Assembly: GCA_013399115.1 (NCBI GenBank)
Contig: VXAA01000959.1
Coordinates: 1 to 64,000, forward strand
DNA length: 64,000 nucleotides
Source of the DNA: Anseranas semipalmata
Taxonomy: Eukaryota; Chordata; Aves; Anseriformes; Anseranatidae
Direction of reading: 5' to 3'
Below, piece by piece: positions 37,901-49,500 of this stretch. Position 1 is the first letter of the stretch. Every line of letters starts with the position of its first letter. The notes below the pieces were generated by a model, which saw nothing but the letters and a program-made list of their open reading frames with translations, was not told the origin of the DNA and did no database searches. The position numbers and the translations under genes were made by a program.

Positions 37901-40016
37901 GTAGCAGTAAGTGTGTGCATGTGTGCGTGTGCAGTACAACAGAAAATGCCAGTATTGAAGACCCAGCATGGAGAAAACTTATCAGTAACATAAGCAGGGG
38001 CAACGCTTTATCTTTTGCAGAGCATACTATCTTTTAATTTCATTATTGAGTATAATTCTAATATATTTACCACAAGAGCAAATGTAAATTCTTGTAGTAG
38101 TTCTTCAATCTTTCTAATTTAATGAATCAACATCTGACTTCTTTAGGTGACATATTTGATATTTGATTTGAAATTATGATATTTATTCCAAAAAATAAGA
38201 TAAAGGTAGCATTGCTATAGCAAACAATTGCATATTAAGTAATACAGACTTGTTGTAGGCATCTGTGAACGGGAACATGCTCTTAAAAAAGTTTTTTTTC
38301 TTTTAAATTATTGTTAACATTAAATTACACTCTGAGTCTGAGGAATTAAATGGATTCCTAACTATAGTTAGCACAGACTAGACAAACTGAGAAAAGTTTT
38401 GTGACCGTAGTTTTTGACAGCATTACTGAATAGCAGTAATTGCCTGAAAGTATGGTAGCTGCACTTGAGAATCAATGAGAGACTACTCAGAGAAGGTTAC
38501 AGCACTGAGAAAATAATGCTATGAGAGATTTCCTGACTCTGCATTCTGGAATGTGTTCTGTCTTACTGCAATACAGATACAATATCAATTATGATTGGCT
38601 GTATTTTTAGAGTTAAATGAAAGATTCTATTCACTGTAAAAGTAACTTGCAAACACATTTTCAAGGTGTATATATCTAAATTCATAGTTTAAAAATAATT
38701 TTGCTTACTAAAATTTTGTGTATTTTATTCTATATGTATTACATTTAGACAATTTTTTTAGGCTGATGAAACCTATTCAAATATATATGATAAAGTTATC
38801 CTTTCACATCAATGTTTATCCAGGAAGAAGTCTGCCCGAAACAAATCTGCAATCAACATCAGAAACAGAAATGCCAATGATTTCAACGCAAATGTAAGAC
38901 TTCAGAGTGAAAATTAAAAGCCATACAACTATCTCAAGAAACGTATGTCCCCACCATCATGGCACTGTTGAACATACCCTTTCTTAGCACACCGATTGTT
39001 ACCATCTAAGTTTGTCTAGTCCATTTGAGGATAACAAAGGGACAGGAGAGAGTAAAAAAGTTCTTTAGCTGAAATTTTCTATGCTACTTCAAAATCACAT
39101 GATTTATTACACCCTAATTCAAATAAACCTCAGTATAAGGTATAGTACTTTATCTTATGTGAATACAGGACACCATGCAAGTATTATTATATTGCAGTCT
39201 CTGCAAGATATTCCACATTGTGTTTCTCAGAGATGAACAACAGACCTTGCAGAATTGGTGGAGACTGCCAGAATGGCTATAAGACACCCTTAACTCTCTA
39301 CACATTACAAGAGCTTCTTCTTGGCGTGTAGTTTCATGTAGGCACTGCAGGCAGCATATGCCCATTTTAGGGCACTTGGATACTTTTACAATTTTTAGTT
39401 TAAAAGATTTAAAAATTTCTCACCACCATATAACTTCATATGAGTATGTTAGAGACTTTTTAAGCAACTTAATCCCTATAAAAATGGTGAAGGTGACAGA
39501 AAAGGAGGAGTGGATTTTACTTCTGGAATTATATTTCATGTACTGAAACAAAGAATGTCACCATAGCCACATGAACCACTATCAAAATCAAAGAGAAAAA
39601 TCTCTCATACTACAAACATGCATCACACTGGGGCTGCTACTTTAGAAAGGTGTAAGTATCCCTCAGCACAAAGAATTACACAAAGAAAAATAAGTAACAA
39701 ACACTTCCTTTCAACTTGAATCCTGGAGTAGTCTACAACTTTTTTTTTTTTTTTTTTTTTTTTTAAACTTCTCAACATATATTTAGAGTAGACCTGTTGC
39801 AAATGCTACACAGAACCTTAATTGGATATCATGTCCTATTCTGTACCTATAGAAACGATTGTACTCAGCAAGGCTATATTTTATTATTCCCAACAGATTT
39901 TAAATTCTACTCTGGATCATGCCATACAGACAGCAAACAATTTGAAGAAAGCTACAGAACGAATGGTACAAGCAGTTTCAGAAGATCTAGCTAAAGTTAC
40001 AAGAAAACAGCTTTAA
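27818..40016 (+). CDS. AKNAD1: AKNAD1, AKNA domain-containing protein 1, complete coding region
   Basis: Proposed exons: 27818-28915, 29326-29382, 29912-30026, 30143-30294, 30408-30467, 30958-31091, 31435-31570, 32233-32390, 32893-32986, 33565-33662, 36588-36703, 36793-36903, 37812-37893, 38824-38893, 39897-40016. Phases agree throughout, giving 866 codons plus stop; human is about 836 residues as I recall. Landmarks shared with the recalled human protein: DDLPYDGD near the N-terminus, SDVLLRHFSKGE, CCLPDFCEV...LKMPK (a motif also in AKNA), LKEQTDQLK, GEFDPERKVEGEIFRLGMLL (the AKNA domain core, about residues 465-570) and the C-terminal helix ILNSTLDHAIQTANNLKK...SEDLAK. The rest is polar and probably disordered; the AKNA domain looks coiled-coil. 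The function of AKNAD1 is not established; its relative AKNA acts at centrosomes. Human synteny next to GPSM2 and STXBP3 supports the name. Exons 2 and 13 and the exact start are the least certain parts. Confidence 0.93.
29326..29382 (+). CDS. AKNAD1: AKNAD1 coding exon 2 (57-base candidate)
   Basis: GTTTACAG|GAT to AGA|GTAGTA, 19 whole codons (DMFYNKNSLTIADFKISLR), phase 0 to 0, so inclusion or skipping keeps the frame. Position and the pattern I-D-x-L-R at its end resemble the AKNA segment ending ENTIDQLRLG that follows an ELVHQLQ-like stretch, here ELLQQLE. It rests on splice signals and weak similarity only. Confidence 0.55.
29912..30026 (+). CDS. AKNAD1: AKNAD1 coding exon 3
   Basis: Acceptor TTTTAACAG|A, reading ILPSPSFVIYSGGTGISSEV through THDLPEP plus one base, donor CAA|GTAAAT. 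It is needed: joining exon 1 (or 2) straight to the next exon hits a stop, while this exon changes phase 0 to 1 and restores the frame. Confidence 0.82.
30143..30294 (+). CDS. AKNAD1: AKNAD1 coding exon 4 (start of AKNA domain)
   Basis: LPCGTTASAFPAAGTVEAHY, then NLLPELTQGEKMSQILKEQT and DQLKLK. The LKEQTDQLK segment matches the human protein as recalled. Acceptor TATATAG|GA, donor AAA|GTAATA. Confidence 0.93.
30408..30467 (+). CDS. AKNAD1: AKNAD1 coding exon 5 (60 bases)
   Basis: Twenty whole codons, VEDFFKCMTQETFVLQDNYL, aligning with VQEFSKRI...YHLQDKK in human. Acceptor CTTGAAG|G, donor CTG|GTAAAT. The intron before it is 113 bases. Confidence 0.93.
30958..31091 (+). CDS. AKNAD1: AKNAD1 coding exon 6 (AKNA domain core)
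   Basis: ALNQLKRYLDALERNYLTAR, ending NVGEFDPE plus AG; donor AAG|GTTAGA. Heptad-like helix followed by the FDPER hinge conserved across AKNA and AKNAD1. Confidence 0.95.
31435..31570 (+). CDS. AKNAD1: AKNAD1 coding exon 7 (AKNA domain end)
   Basis: KVEGEIFRLGMLLEDIQEQT through SAHSSYSLWE, acceptor GTTTTAG|A, donor GAG|GTAACT. Closest similarity to human in the whole gene. Confidence 0.95.
32233..32390 (+). CDS. AKNAD1: AKNAD1 coding exon 8
   Basis: SSVVSSITYPPEDTTFLQKN through CNLYPH plus GT, donor CGT|GTAAGT. Low-conservation Ser/Asn-rich region; supported by open frame, splice sites and phase. Confidence 0.85.
32893..32986 (+). CDS. AKNAD1: AKNAD1 coding exon 9
   Basis: LQKRAESTSKREIEPLEKGS through KHSSNAM, acceptor AATTCAG|G, donor ATG|GTATGA, in phase with both neighbours. 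Confidence 0.83.
33565..33662 (+). CDS. AKNAD1: AKNAD1 coding exon 10
   Basis: RFLSPEEKYGAEGLGSHTQG through NAESMK plus GG, acceptor CAACAG|A, donor AGG|GTAAGC. Confidence 0.84.
33663..36587 (+). other. AKNAD1: AKNAD1 intron (2.9 kb)
   Basis: The longest AKNAD1 intron. It contains the CR1 fragment and otherwise unremarkable AT-rich sequence. No further exon in matching phase was recognised. Confidence 0.6.
35338..35558 (+). mobile_element. CR1 LINE, degenerate 3' end
   Basis: Reads CR1-like from GAGTTAGATATGAGAAAAAAAG through TGGTATCTCCATCCTTGGATAT, then GTCCTG-TTTGAGAAGGGATTGGACGAGATG, CTTTCCAA and a terminal CTGTAATTCT. This matches the consensus order of the avian CR1 3' UTR recalled from memory. 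It is 5'-truncated and carries no reverse transcriptase frame. It sits in sense orientation inside the AKNAD1 intron. The upstream boundary is approximate. Confidence 0.85.
36588..36703 (+). CDS. AKNAD1: AKNAD1 coding exon 11
   Basis: DSEDISAHDSYSSQSEEFMK through TRLCRERK plus G. Two AGs lie 4 bases apart (36583 and 36587). Only the second gives an open frame; the first would place TGA in the second codon. Donor AAAG|GTATAA. Confidence 0.85.
36793..36903 (+). CDS. AKNAD1: AKNAD1 coding exon 12 (CALC motif)
   Basis: FIFRCPRESRDQFKHRNYKE then SCALCRNQNSGST, donor CCT|GTAAGT. The CxxC pair is similar to cysteine pairs in human AKNAD1 and in the AKNA C-terminal half, but no full zinc site is evident. 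Confidence 0.88.
37812..37893 (+). CDS. AKNAD1: AKNAD1 coding exon 13 (weak acceptor)
   Basis: YARKRISTQKAQTNKQPHEL through NRLSE plus AG, donor AAG|GTAAGC. RKRISTQ resembles PKRICSQ of human AKNAD1, and the phase fits both neighbours. The acceptor (ATCTTAAG) has almost no polypyrimidine tract, so the exon is less certain than the others. Confidence 0.65.
38824..38893 (+). CDS. AKNAD1: AKNAD1 coding exon 14
   Basis: KKSARNKSAINIRNRNANDF plus NAN, acceptor TATCCAG|G, donor AAT|GTAAGA. The chosen acceptor gives the phase needed for the last exon. A stronger acceptor at 38761 would read a different frame ending in a stop at 38895-38897. Confidence 0.65.
39740..39764. repeat. Poly-T run of 25
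   Basis: Uninterrupted T run about 130 bases before the last AKNAD1 exon. Slippage-prone. Confidence 0.95.
39897..40016 (+). CDS. AKNAD1: AKNAD1 last coding exon
   Basis: CCCAACAG|ATT, then ILNSTLDHAIQTANNLKKAT, ERMVQAVSEDLAK and a stop at 40014-40016. It strongly matches the C-terminal helix shared by AKNAD1 (ILNSALDHALRTA as recalled) and AKNA. Confidence 0.93.
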   Translation: MLNSTLDHAIQTANNLKKATERMVQAVSEDLAKVTRKQL

Positions 40017-40353
40017 TTATCCAGTTTCAAATGCTCTGTTGTTGATACTGAAATATCGGTATCTCTGCAAATATAAAATGATAAATAGAAAGATTGGAAA
40101 GTCAGCTAGCTTTAGTTCTATGACTATCAGTACTAAACTAAATCAGAGCATACCGGTATTCCACGTTTACATTCAGTGTGAACTAGAAAACAAATCACTA
40201 ATTCTACTGGAAGTCTTTAGTATGTTAGCTAGCACCTGTTCCTGCTTACAGCTGCCTCCTCTAAGCATTCACTTAAGGTAGCTTTACAAAAATTGGCTTA
40301 AACAAGAAAGGTTAGCTTTTTGAAGTTTGATTTCCCCCTGCCCCCAACAGCAG

Positions 40354-40359
40354 AATAAA
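40354..40359 (+). promoter_or_regulatory. AKNAD1: Candidate AKNAD1 poly(A) signal
   Basis: AATAAA 338 bases after the stop codon, the first canonical hexamer I noticed on the plus strand. Use is inferred. Confidence 0.45.
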
Positions 40360-42591
40360 TATCTCATTCACTACTACATATATTTTCTCCTCACACCTTA
40401 AGAGCAGCTGCTTAAGCACACCAGCAAATGGAAACAGCCTCTGTCTGTGACATCTGTAAGCATCATGCTGGTATACCAAATCATAGTTAATGTAATTATT
40501 ATTATTTTTTTTTTTTTTAAAAGTGTCCTACATTGAGAGTGCTTTGTTTTTAAGATACTTCCTCACATGTCTCAATAACCGAGTAATACCTTTTGTTGTC
40601 TTGTGTATTCCTAACAATTAAACTGTTTCTTCACTGTGATGTCCTTACCTCATCCGATATGTCTGGTTTTGAGATTTTAGCTGATGATGTAGGCTGCAGA
40701 ATTTTAAGAGTACCGTAGAAATACAGTGAGCCAAGAAAAGTCTTCCATTTAAATCCATTTAACTGTAGTGATTAAAAACAAGCAGACGGTTAATGGTCTT
40801 GTATAATCAGGGATGCTATTCACCGAAGCAATAGCAAAATTTATAGGAACTGATGGAAACCACCACTTCCAGTTAAAAGTGACAATGCATTGTTTAAAAA
40901 GGACAGTAATCTTCAAGCAGACCTGAGTGGATTGATTCATCAGTCAATAGATACAGAAATAATCCAGACTGTGTTCACACGAGCCATGACAGCTAAGCTT
41001 GCTGTTGTGTACCACTAATTTAGTAGCCCTACTCAATGCTTTTTTTCAATGCTTCTTCCACATTTCACAGCCAGTAATGCCATTAACCCTTCTTTTCTCC
41101 GTTAGGCTCTTACTGCATATATCCTTGTAACTCAAATTTGCCTCTGCCTTCTAACCATCGTTTTGCTTTATTTAGCTTGAGATAACAGCACAGGATAATG
41201 AGAGGTTCATTCCCCTGTGCTAGATTAATGTTTGAGATGTCCATTACTACTTTGCATACTTCAGTAATACTAATAGTTGGTGCAATTGCTGCAGGCTTCC
41301 TAGATCATATTAAGAGATTAATCTCTTCCACAAACATTTTTCTACGCCACAGGAACACCTAGACCTCTTGTTTAACCTGGATCACTCTCAGAACCTGCTG
41401 TCCTGTGTCTGACAGCAAATGCCGAAAAAAGAACATATTTAGAGAGACAAGCACATACTGACATTTCCTCAGAATACTCTCCGGCAAATCGAAAGTTCAG
41501 TCATTCCCAATCAGCAGCAATATCTTTATATATAGTAGCCCTATAAAGACTTTTCTCTAATTAATGGTGATTTTTTTTCCATGACATAAAATAATTTAAA
41601 ATGTATTGTTATTTAGTGCACGGATGACAAAGATACTACAGGTCCTTTTGTTTTGAAGTTGACAACTGCAATTTTCATTTGTTACTTCATCCACTGAATA
41701 GGAAGGTAACATATACTGTCTTTTCAGCCTGCATGCTAACATGACTTAGAGGCTGGAAAAAAAATAGATATCTAGAAAACGAAAAAACAGCTTTACAGAA
41801 AAAAATAATTCAACAAACAAGCACCTGTAAGAAACTCATTTGGGCTATATTTTCCAGCCAGATTCCTATCTTAAAGCATCTTTATTAATCTACCTTTACA
41901 GGATAATGTGGCTTTGCCCTCCAGAAGAGAATGACGGATTCCAAAGCCACAAATTCTTAGTCTCGTATTTATCAGCTATGAAGTTTTGAGCTACTGATAG
42001 CATTTAAACCCAAAGCAGACACTTGAAGAAAGTCTAAATGCTGAATATGGAAAAATAGTCCCAACATTTCAAGCTGATATTTCTTGAACTCTACGCAATA
42101 CATAAATGTCAATACAATGGGTTTTATATGACTTTTCTATTATTTCAGTCCTTAAATAGGACACTGATATCAGTTATTTTATTCTGCATTCATTGCTTTT
42201 AAATTATATAATTTTATAAATTATAAAACTACTTTAAAGGAGGGAAAAAAGTCAGTTTGACTTTTTGCCACCTTCTAGTTAACTTCAAATGAACTTGCCT
42301 AGCAAAGATGTTCTCTTAACCTACTAGTTAACCTGAGGGCAAAAATAAGGGCAACAGAAAACATCTTTCTGCAGAACAGAAAATGAATACCCTTACAATT
42401 TGGAAAAAATCTAAATAAAAAACATGAGTAATCTATAATGTTTTGTTATGACATTTCTCTCAGATTCTACATATAACAAATTAGTATATCAATGCACATC
42501 AAAACAATATTATCCCTTTAAAAGGTTAGTAGAAGTTTATACTTAATTTTCTAAGACTAATCTAAACACCAGTATTACAGAATTAATACAA

Positions 42592-42597
42592 TTTATT
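42592..42597 (-). promoter_or_regulatory. STXBP3: Candidate STXBP3 poly(A) signal
   Basis: AATAAA on the minus strand about 0.9 kb after the STXBP3 stop. A second copy lies closer at 42992-42997. Which is used cannot be told. Confidence 0.35.
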
Positions 42598-42991
42598 TGA
42601 TTCATTTCAACGCAAACTGATGCATTTCTTTCTTAATAAGAAAGAAACAGAAGAGAACAGTAAATTCTCCTTGAATGCATCAGGTGTCAGTGTTGGGTTT
42701 GCTTTTTTCTTTTTTACGTTACCAAGCCCTGCCAAAGATTTAGCTGCTTCCTCTCTTTTCCTCTCTCTCATACCCCCCTCCAAAAACAAAAAAATTGAAG
42801 CTTAAAATTTTCAAAATTACATGCAAGCTAGCAGAACACCGTCATAGGCAATTCTATTTATAAAAACAGATGGGCTATGTAGACACAATCATAGGAATGT
42901 TTATATGAAATTATTTTTGAAAAGCTTTAGAAATAATTCCTATATATGAAGTATACTCCAGTCCACAATTGACAGCATTTCTCCAGAGTTA

Positions 42992-42997
42992 TTTATT
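42992..42997 (-). promoter_or_regulatory. STXBP3: Alternative STXBP3 poly(A) signal
   Basis: AATAAA on the minus strand about 0.5 kb after the stop. Confidence 0.35.
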
Positions 42998-43498
42998 GAA
43001 ATTAGAACTGCTCAATATGTCCATGATTAAATTTCTACCTTACCCACCGCCATCTGAAAAAAAAATTTTTGATTTTTCACAATGACATCAATTTAAAGTG
43101 AGTTATTTTACAGAGAAGTTAGAGACATTGCACTGTTGTGAAATATTTTTAACATAAACTTATATTTACAAACTTTTTTCTGAAGCCTCTACATAAGAAC
43201 CTAGAGCCTTTTAAATTCAGTCAGTTTTAGAAATAAACTATTAACTAACAACATTAGGGATGAACATGCCCTTTTTAAAAAGCACTTACAGTGTAACACT
43301 GGCTATACTAAATACAACCCAAGAAACACGTTCCCCCCCCACCCCTTTCTCTGCCTTCTACTCCCCCAAAAAAGCAGCAACTTTAAATTTTAAATTACAT
43401 TCCATTAGTCAGAACCACGCAGTATCCCAGTACAGTATTTGGAAAAGCCAGTTGTGTGAGATTTGTCTTTTCCTAACGCATCATAAACATCACCATTT

Positions 43499-43590
43499 CT
43501 ATTCATCCTTAATGCAGACCGTATCCTTCGGTTTACTAAGACTCTTTACTTCATCCAGTAGTTTTCTAGGTGTCAAAATATGCGTAGAAC
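43499..43590 (-). CDS. STXBP3: STXBP3 last coding exon
   Basis: [20 protein letters not shown] then KDTVCIKDE and a TAG stop at 43499-43501, acceptor TTATCAG|GT. Confidence 0.95.
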
Positions 43591-46500
43591 CTGATAAAAC
43601 AAAACAATTGCAGAGTGATGAAGTTAATAGTTCTGATTTGCAGACATTAAAATACACACACACACACCTGGAAAAATAGTTCAAAAATGTTTTGATGTGT
43701 TACATAAAGTATCATAATATAAATGTAACTGTCATTATTAGGTAGGCCTAAGAGGGAAGTGTCCTTCTTCCACACACTGTAGACATCCAGAAAAAAAAGC
43801 ATTGTGTTTCTTCTCTGTCCCTTGACCCCAGTTAAAAGAAAGCTGCTAGTATTTTGGGACCAGGGGAGAGTGGAGAAGCAAAGAGGGGATAGCAAAGACC
43901 ACATCCTTAGAACTCTTACTTTTGACATGAGTTTCAAGTCCCTGCTCTGTCTGGTTTGAAACACAGGCTTGAACCTAGACCCCTTTCACTCTATGCAATT
44001 ACCCTAATCTGCAAGAAATCTGCCCATTCTGTGAAAGGGTAAGTTAATGACAGGCTTTATCCTAAAAATCAAGAAATCATCTGCATTAAAGATTATCACA
44101 AAGTTTTCCATAGAAATATCAGTTACAGAAAATTAGCTTTTACTGACGAACATTTCTTGAAAATTTTGCAACAAATTCCAAATCTGGAGCTGCAAAGAAA
44201 ATCCTTACTATTCTTCAAGAGTGCACAACTATTACTTCTCCTGTTCTCATGGAGAGTGATATAACTTCTGCCTTAAAGGGTCACCCTACAGTTATAAAGG
44301 GAAATCTTAACCATTTAGACTAAGCTACACTTCAAAAATCTTTTTTTTTTTTTTTAAAAAAAGAAAACAAATACTTGTTTTTCCTTCCTCCCACCAGAAG
44401 TGATTACTTTTGCACTAATCTACCAGTTTTCCAACTACTTACAAAAGTAACCAGAGTAATAAGTGTAGCTATAGGTAAAGCACGGGCAGATGCATGAGTT
44501 TGCAAGGAGACCGTGTAATGCAAGGAAATATAGATCTATTTAACTAATTTTGCTATACATCATGCTACTTTAATAATACATTTCTCCAATTTAATTCATG
44601 ATGATTTTTCTGTAGTTTTCAGCATAACCATATTTATTATCCTTAATATTTTGTTGCAAAAGAAATAACCAAACTTCAAGCAATCTAGACAGAGGTAACT
44701 TTTCAGTTTAAATGTCTACTTTTGAAAGATCCATTGGCTGTAGTATTAGTTTACTGAAACAACTTCAGGAAAGTAAGAAAAAAGATCCTTACATTTTTAC
44801 AGAAACGCATCTTTAGACTACATACTGTTCTTTAAAGTAAATCTCTACATACCACCCTTTTCCCAAGACAGGCTTACCAATGATAACTTCACAAGACTTG
44901 TAGGCTTGAGAAACTTCATAAGCACTGCGCATCTCAGAATACGTAATTCCTCCAATCACAAATACAATCAGCCTTGCACTACTCTTTCGCTCATCTTGAT
45001 AACTAGCCTTAGGTTTCTGGCGAGCACTGCAAAATGTTTCATAAGATGACATTTAAATAGTTTTACCAATTATTTGTTGGTAAAAATGATACACTTAATG
45101 AGCAGTAACAGTTTTTGTCATGCAGTTCATGCAGCAAAATAATTTAAGTAACTAAAAGAATTTCTAAAAAAACAAGTTAGTACATTACACAAACTATTCA
45201 GTTATCAAAAGGAAAAATAAATACAAAACAAAAATCTTGTTGCACACACGGCTTCTCTACCAACAAGCTTAATTCTGCATGCCACTAATTACAGTGGCAG
45301 CTTTCATAAGAGTTAATTTCAAAAAGCTAAAATCTTAAGTTTTTCAGTCTTCAAACATGAACAGAATATCTAAAAATAGATATATTTAGCTGTTATCAAG
45401 ATAGATTCAGATAACTAAGAACAATAAAAAAAATAAAGCCCTTAAAATACACTTCTTGTAACTTATATACTAACTGCAGATTCAAATTAAACCATCTGCA
45501 GTCCTGATCTCTTTGCTAGGTTGCCTAAAAGATTCCCAAAGTTCATCAGCCTGCAATACTGGTTCTGAGATTCAAGAGTTAATGGGACGGAGCAGGAAAG
45601 AGGGGACGGTACAATTTAAGTAAGCTCAAAAATTTCCAAAATTACATCTCAGTGCTATTCAGTAAATTACCCCCTGACAAAAGGGTTTAAATATCTAACA
45701 GGCCCATATTCCCTAAGTATGGAGAGAACCAACAGAAACTGAATTTAACTTATTGAAGTCATTATTTTCAAGAATGACATCACTACTACCACAGCAGAAG
45801 TAACTGTCAGAAAAAATGAAAACATTCTTTTCGCCTAAGTCACAGTATCCTGATAATACAGTCCTAAAACTACTTCACACTAAAAAGCTCAGTAGTTTAA
45901 ACTTCTCATGCTAGGAATACAGAAATGCTATTTCTAAATTAGAAGCAAAAAGGAGATGCTCTAAATAAACAGCCATGCAGGGCTAAGAGTTACTAAACTA
46001 ACAACCAAGTTCAGCATGTTTTAGAGGAGTTAAAAATATAGTTTTACACGTTAATATTACATTACCTTATATAAATCATTTTACCAGTTAGAAAGTGCAT
46101 TTTTATAATGCTTTACAATGCACATGACAAAAATATTGAGGAACAGGTAAATTTTATCTCAAGAAATTAAACAGTTTACCTTACTGCTCCTGAACCATTC
46201 CAGGTGGGAGGACATTGGGAACAATAAGGCCAGTCTTTTGAATCTAGTTTGTTTTCTATAGCATCCTGAAGGGCAAAACAAAGACCAACTTTGAACAACC
46301 ACGGAAAACCAAAGCCCACCAAGTTTCAGCTTCCAGTAAGGATGTCTAACTGGTATTTAATAACAGCACATGTAATTTCTTAGAACAATCAATGGCAACC
46401 AGCATCCCGAAAACAGTGTTCTTGCATACCAAAATGCCACACCACATAATGCTAAAAGTTACTACAAGGCTTTTGTTCATCATAACGAATAGAAGTACAT

Positions 46501-49500
46501 ACGCTTTCTTTCTGAAAATGATATTGATTTAATTGTTCAGATAGCACTAGTAGTTTTTCATCTGCAACTACTCTAACGTATTTCATTTCTCCAGAGAACT
46601 ATAGGAGAGAAGTCATGGTCTCCTGAAGGCACATTCAGTTAATGAAGTTGCCAAAAATCTACAAGTGACTGCACTGGGTCAGACTAAAGATCCAGTAAAC
46701 CAGCTATTCCGTCTGACATCAGTGACAATCTGATGCTTCGGAAGAAATTTAAGAATAGAGCAGTAACTTTTGCCAAGTAAAATTATCTAGCCTCCATCAA
46801 TCTGCAATTTAGATTTGCATTACAGTTTGAAGACCTACCGGAGGAAAACAAAAACAACAACAAAAAAGGAGGTAATATCCAGTTCTTTAGATTATACTAA
46901 ATACTACCAGTGACAGGACAGGCTCAAAAAACATTTTTTTCCCCACTTTGGTTTGCTCCAATCTCAAGCCAACCTCCAATAAGGAACATTATTAACACAT
47001 GGCACTCTAATTTTCTCTATCATAAACAGACTAGAAGTGACTGCTTTATCAACAGAAGTATTTAATAGAAGTAACTTAAGATACTATAGAATTTCAAAAG
47101 ATTGACTACAACTGCACATTTAAGCATATTTCTGCACTGCACCCATGAAATAATCAGTTGGTCAAATTTACCTCCATAACATCTTTGATAACAGGTGTCC
47201 ACCTAGAGAGCTGAAAAGTTTCTTCTGAAGAACGGTCCCTTCTTGGTTGTTTATGTTGCTGAACAGCAGACTGAAGAGATTTTCAAAACCACAGTTGTAT
47301 TATACAGTACTTTTTTTTTTTTTTTTTGAAACTTATTCCCAGATCGCAGCAGGTGGGAAAAAAAAAAAATCAGTACGAAATTTTAAAGAAATTATTATCA
47401 ATTACAGTGATACCATGGTATGATTGATAACCATTCCGCAGGTATGAGTACCTGTAGTATTCAGGATACACTAGAAAAACACCTTTCAGAGACAAGGAAC
47501 TAAGTTAGTGCTTTTGAAAACCAAATAGCTAGAATCATCATCTGAAGATGTTAGAGGGATCATTACAGACATCTCTTTGAAAATTATTCATGTTAATTGT
47601 TTAAAGGATTTACCTCCTAGACATATCATGAAAATAGGAATTCCTAGTAAGTGCCTGCTTCCAAAAAAGGACGTGGGCAATACTGCTAAGAGTTGCTGAA
47701 AGAGCTACAGACAAGTGCTTGGGTGGTAGGAAATTTAAAAAAAAATTCTTACTGAAGAGATAATAGGAACATCAAGGTATTTCCAGTTTCTTATCATATC
47801 ACTATCACTTTCTATTTGTACATTCTGGATCAGCTTGTCCAAGTTCTCCTGGGTAGTTCCTTTGATATAAGAGAAACATATGACTTAGTTACCATGTGAC
47901 TTTGTCAATGCAATGAGACCAATTTTGTCCCACACATTCTGGGCTATTATTTAGTCCAGGATTTTTTTTTCCTTTGGTTGGCCAGTACAGAGTAAGTTTA
48001 ACATAATCCTATATTCTAGGTAAAATTTTGTTTAATGGTCCATTTTTGAGAACAGAGCTCAATACTGTTAAAGATTCCTTAGACCCACATTCTGACAATT
48101 TCCTCCTCCTTTAGTACAAGTTCTTCCCAATTGACTTCATTTTCAGGTTGCAATGGACATAGAGCTCCCCCTTTAACAGCTTCAATATTGTGTGAAAAGG
48201 AGAAAAATTGTTAAGCACTTCCAAGCACAGGAATGATACTAAAACAGGGTATGTTTCTGCACTTGTATTGAACCTCTTATTTCTTTACCAATAGTATCTT
48301 TACTACTAATCTGAGGGAAGAGAAGCTACAGAGGACAGACTATTTCTTTTAAACTTGGCCATTAACTAATACAGATGCTTGAATTAGCTAAAAATACTGG
48401 GCTCTATCCCAAAATTTGAGTTGAAGTCCATAACACTGAGATAAACAGGGCAGCTTAACATACCATTTGTGCTGAAGATATACAGGAGAATAGCTCTAAT
48501 TTTGTCATAGTTGTCGTGACTTTTGTTGAGCAGAACTGGAAGGAGGACTCTCATCGAGTCTTTCACTTTTTGACCTTCTGCATCAGTTCCAAGAGCCAAG
48601 TCCTAAATTAAAAACAAAGTAAATCATGTCAGTAAGTATCCATTTAAGAAAAGCATTGTTTTGCTTGTTCTGAAATACATTTTTATAAAAATATAGGCCT
48701 CAACAACAACAACAAAAATCTGCATCAATTTAAACTCAGTATGAGAAGCTTTTGACATAACTATTTCAATAGTGACAACCTTATAGTAATGCTACATAAT
48801 GCTTTTAAACATTTGAAACTGTTTGATACAGTTTGCACAGGACATTGGAAAAGCTTCTAGAATATAGTTCAGACAAACAGATTCAAATTCTCATAAGGCG
48901 ATCAAAGACATCTGTGCAAGAGGGATAAACCAACAGCTCAAATACAAGCAGCTACAGTCTTTGTTGTATCATTATTTTGGACACGAGCTCTGTCAGCTTT
49001 CAGTTATAGTCTCAATCCAGGCTACAATAAAAACAGTTGTATCCCTGTCTCTCCCCAAAAATCAAGATATTTTATACCTCAAAACTGTTACAAAACATTA
49101 ATTCAAAAATATTCTCATCTCCTGTCAAAGTTACCTAGAAATCATATTAATATGAATTTTCAGCTTGAGATTAGTAGTAACGCCTCAAACAGGTGCTTTT
49201 CCCAGACATTTGAAAAGGGCTTCCTTTGGCAGAATATAGTAAAGCAACTTAATATAGGAGATTTGAATGAAGAAAACACAAAGATTATCTTTATACAGAT
49301 CAGCCAGATGCAAAGGCAAAAAAAACCAGAACTCTAACAGCAACTCCTGAATTGGCAGAATAAGAGTCCTGTATATCTCACTTTCTTCCAACCTCAAAAA
49401 GTGATTGCAAGGAAAGAAAAAAGACAAGAGAAACACTAGCTTTGTCAGTTAAAACCAAGCATCCATTCCTGCAAACAAAACAGCTCCGTTTGCAGTAGTT

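Larger units (their letters stand above)
40017..43498. other. Convergent AKNAD1/STXBP3 3' interval
   Basis: 3.5 kb between the stop codons of two tail-to-tail genes. It should hold both 3'UTRs. I see poly(A) signals on each strand, several T- or A-runs, a perfect 16-base palindrome at 41312-41327 (AAGAGATTAATCTCTT) and no coding frame. Confidence 0.65.

Noticed and set aside
43260..43679. 139-codon plus-strand frame
   Set aside because: Antisense to the last STXBP3 exon and its flanks; no similarity of its own.
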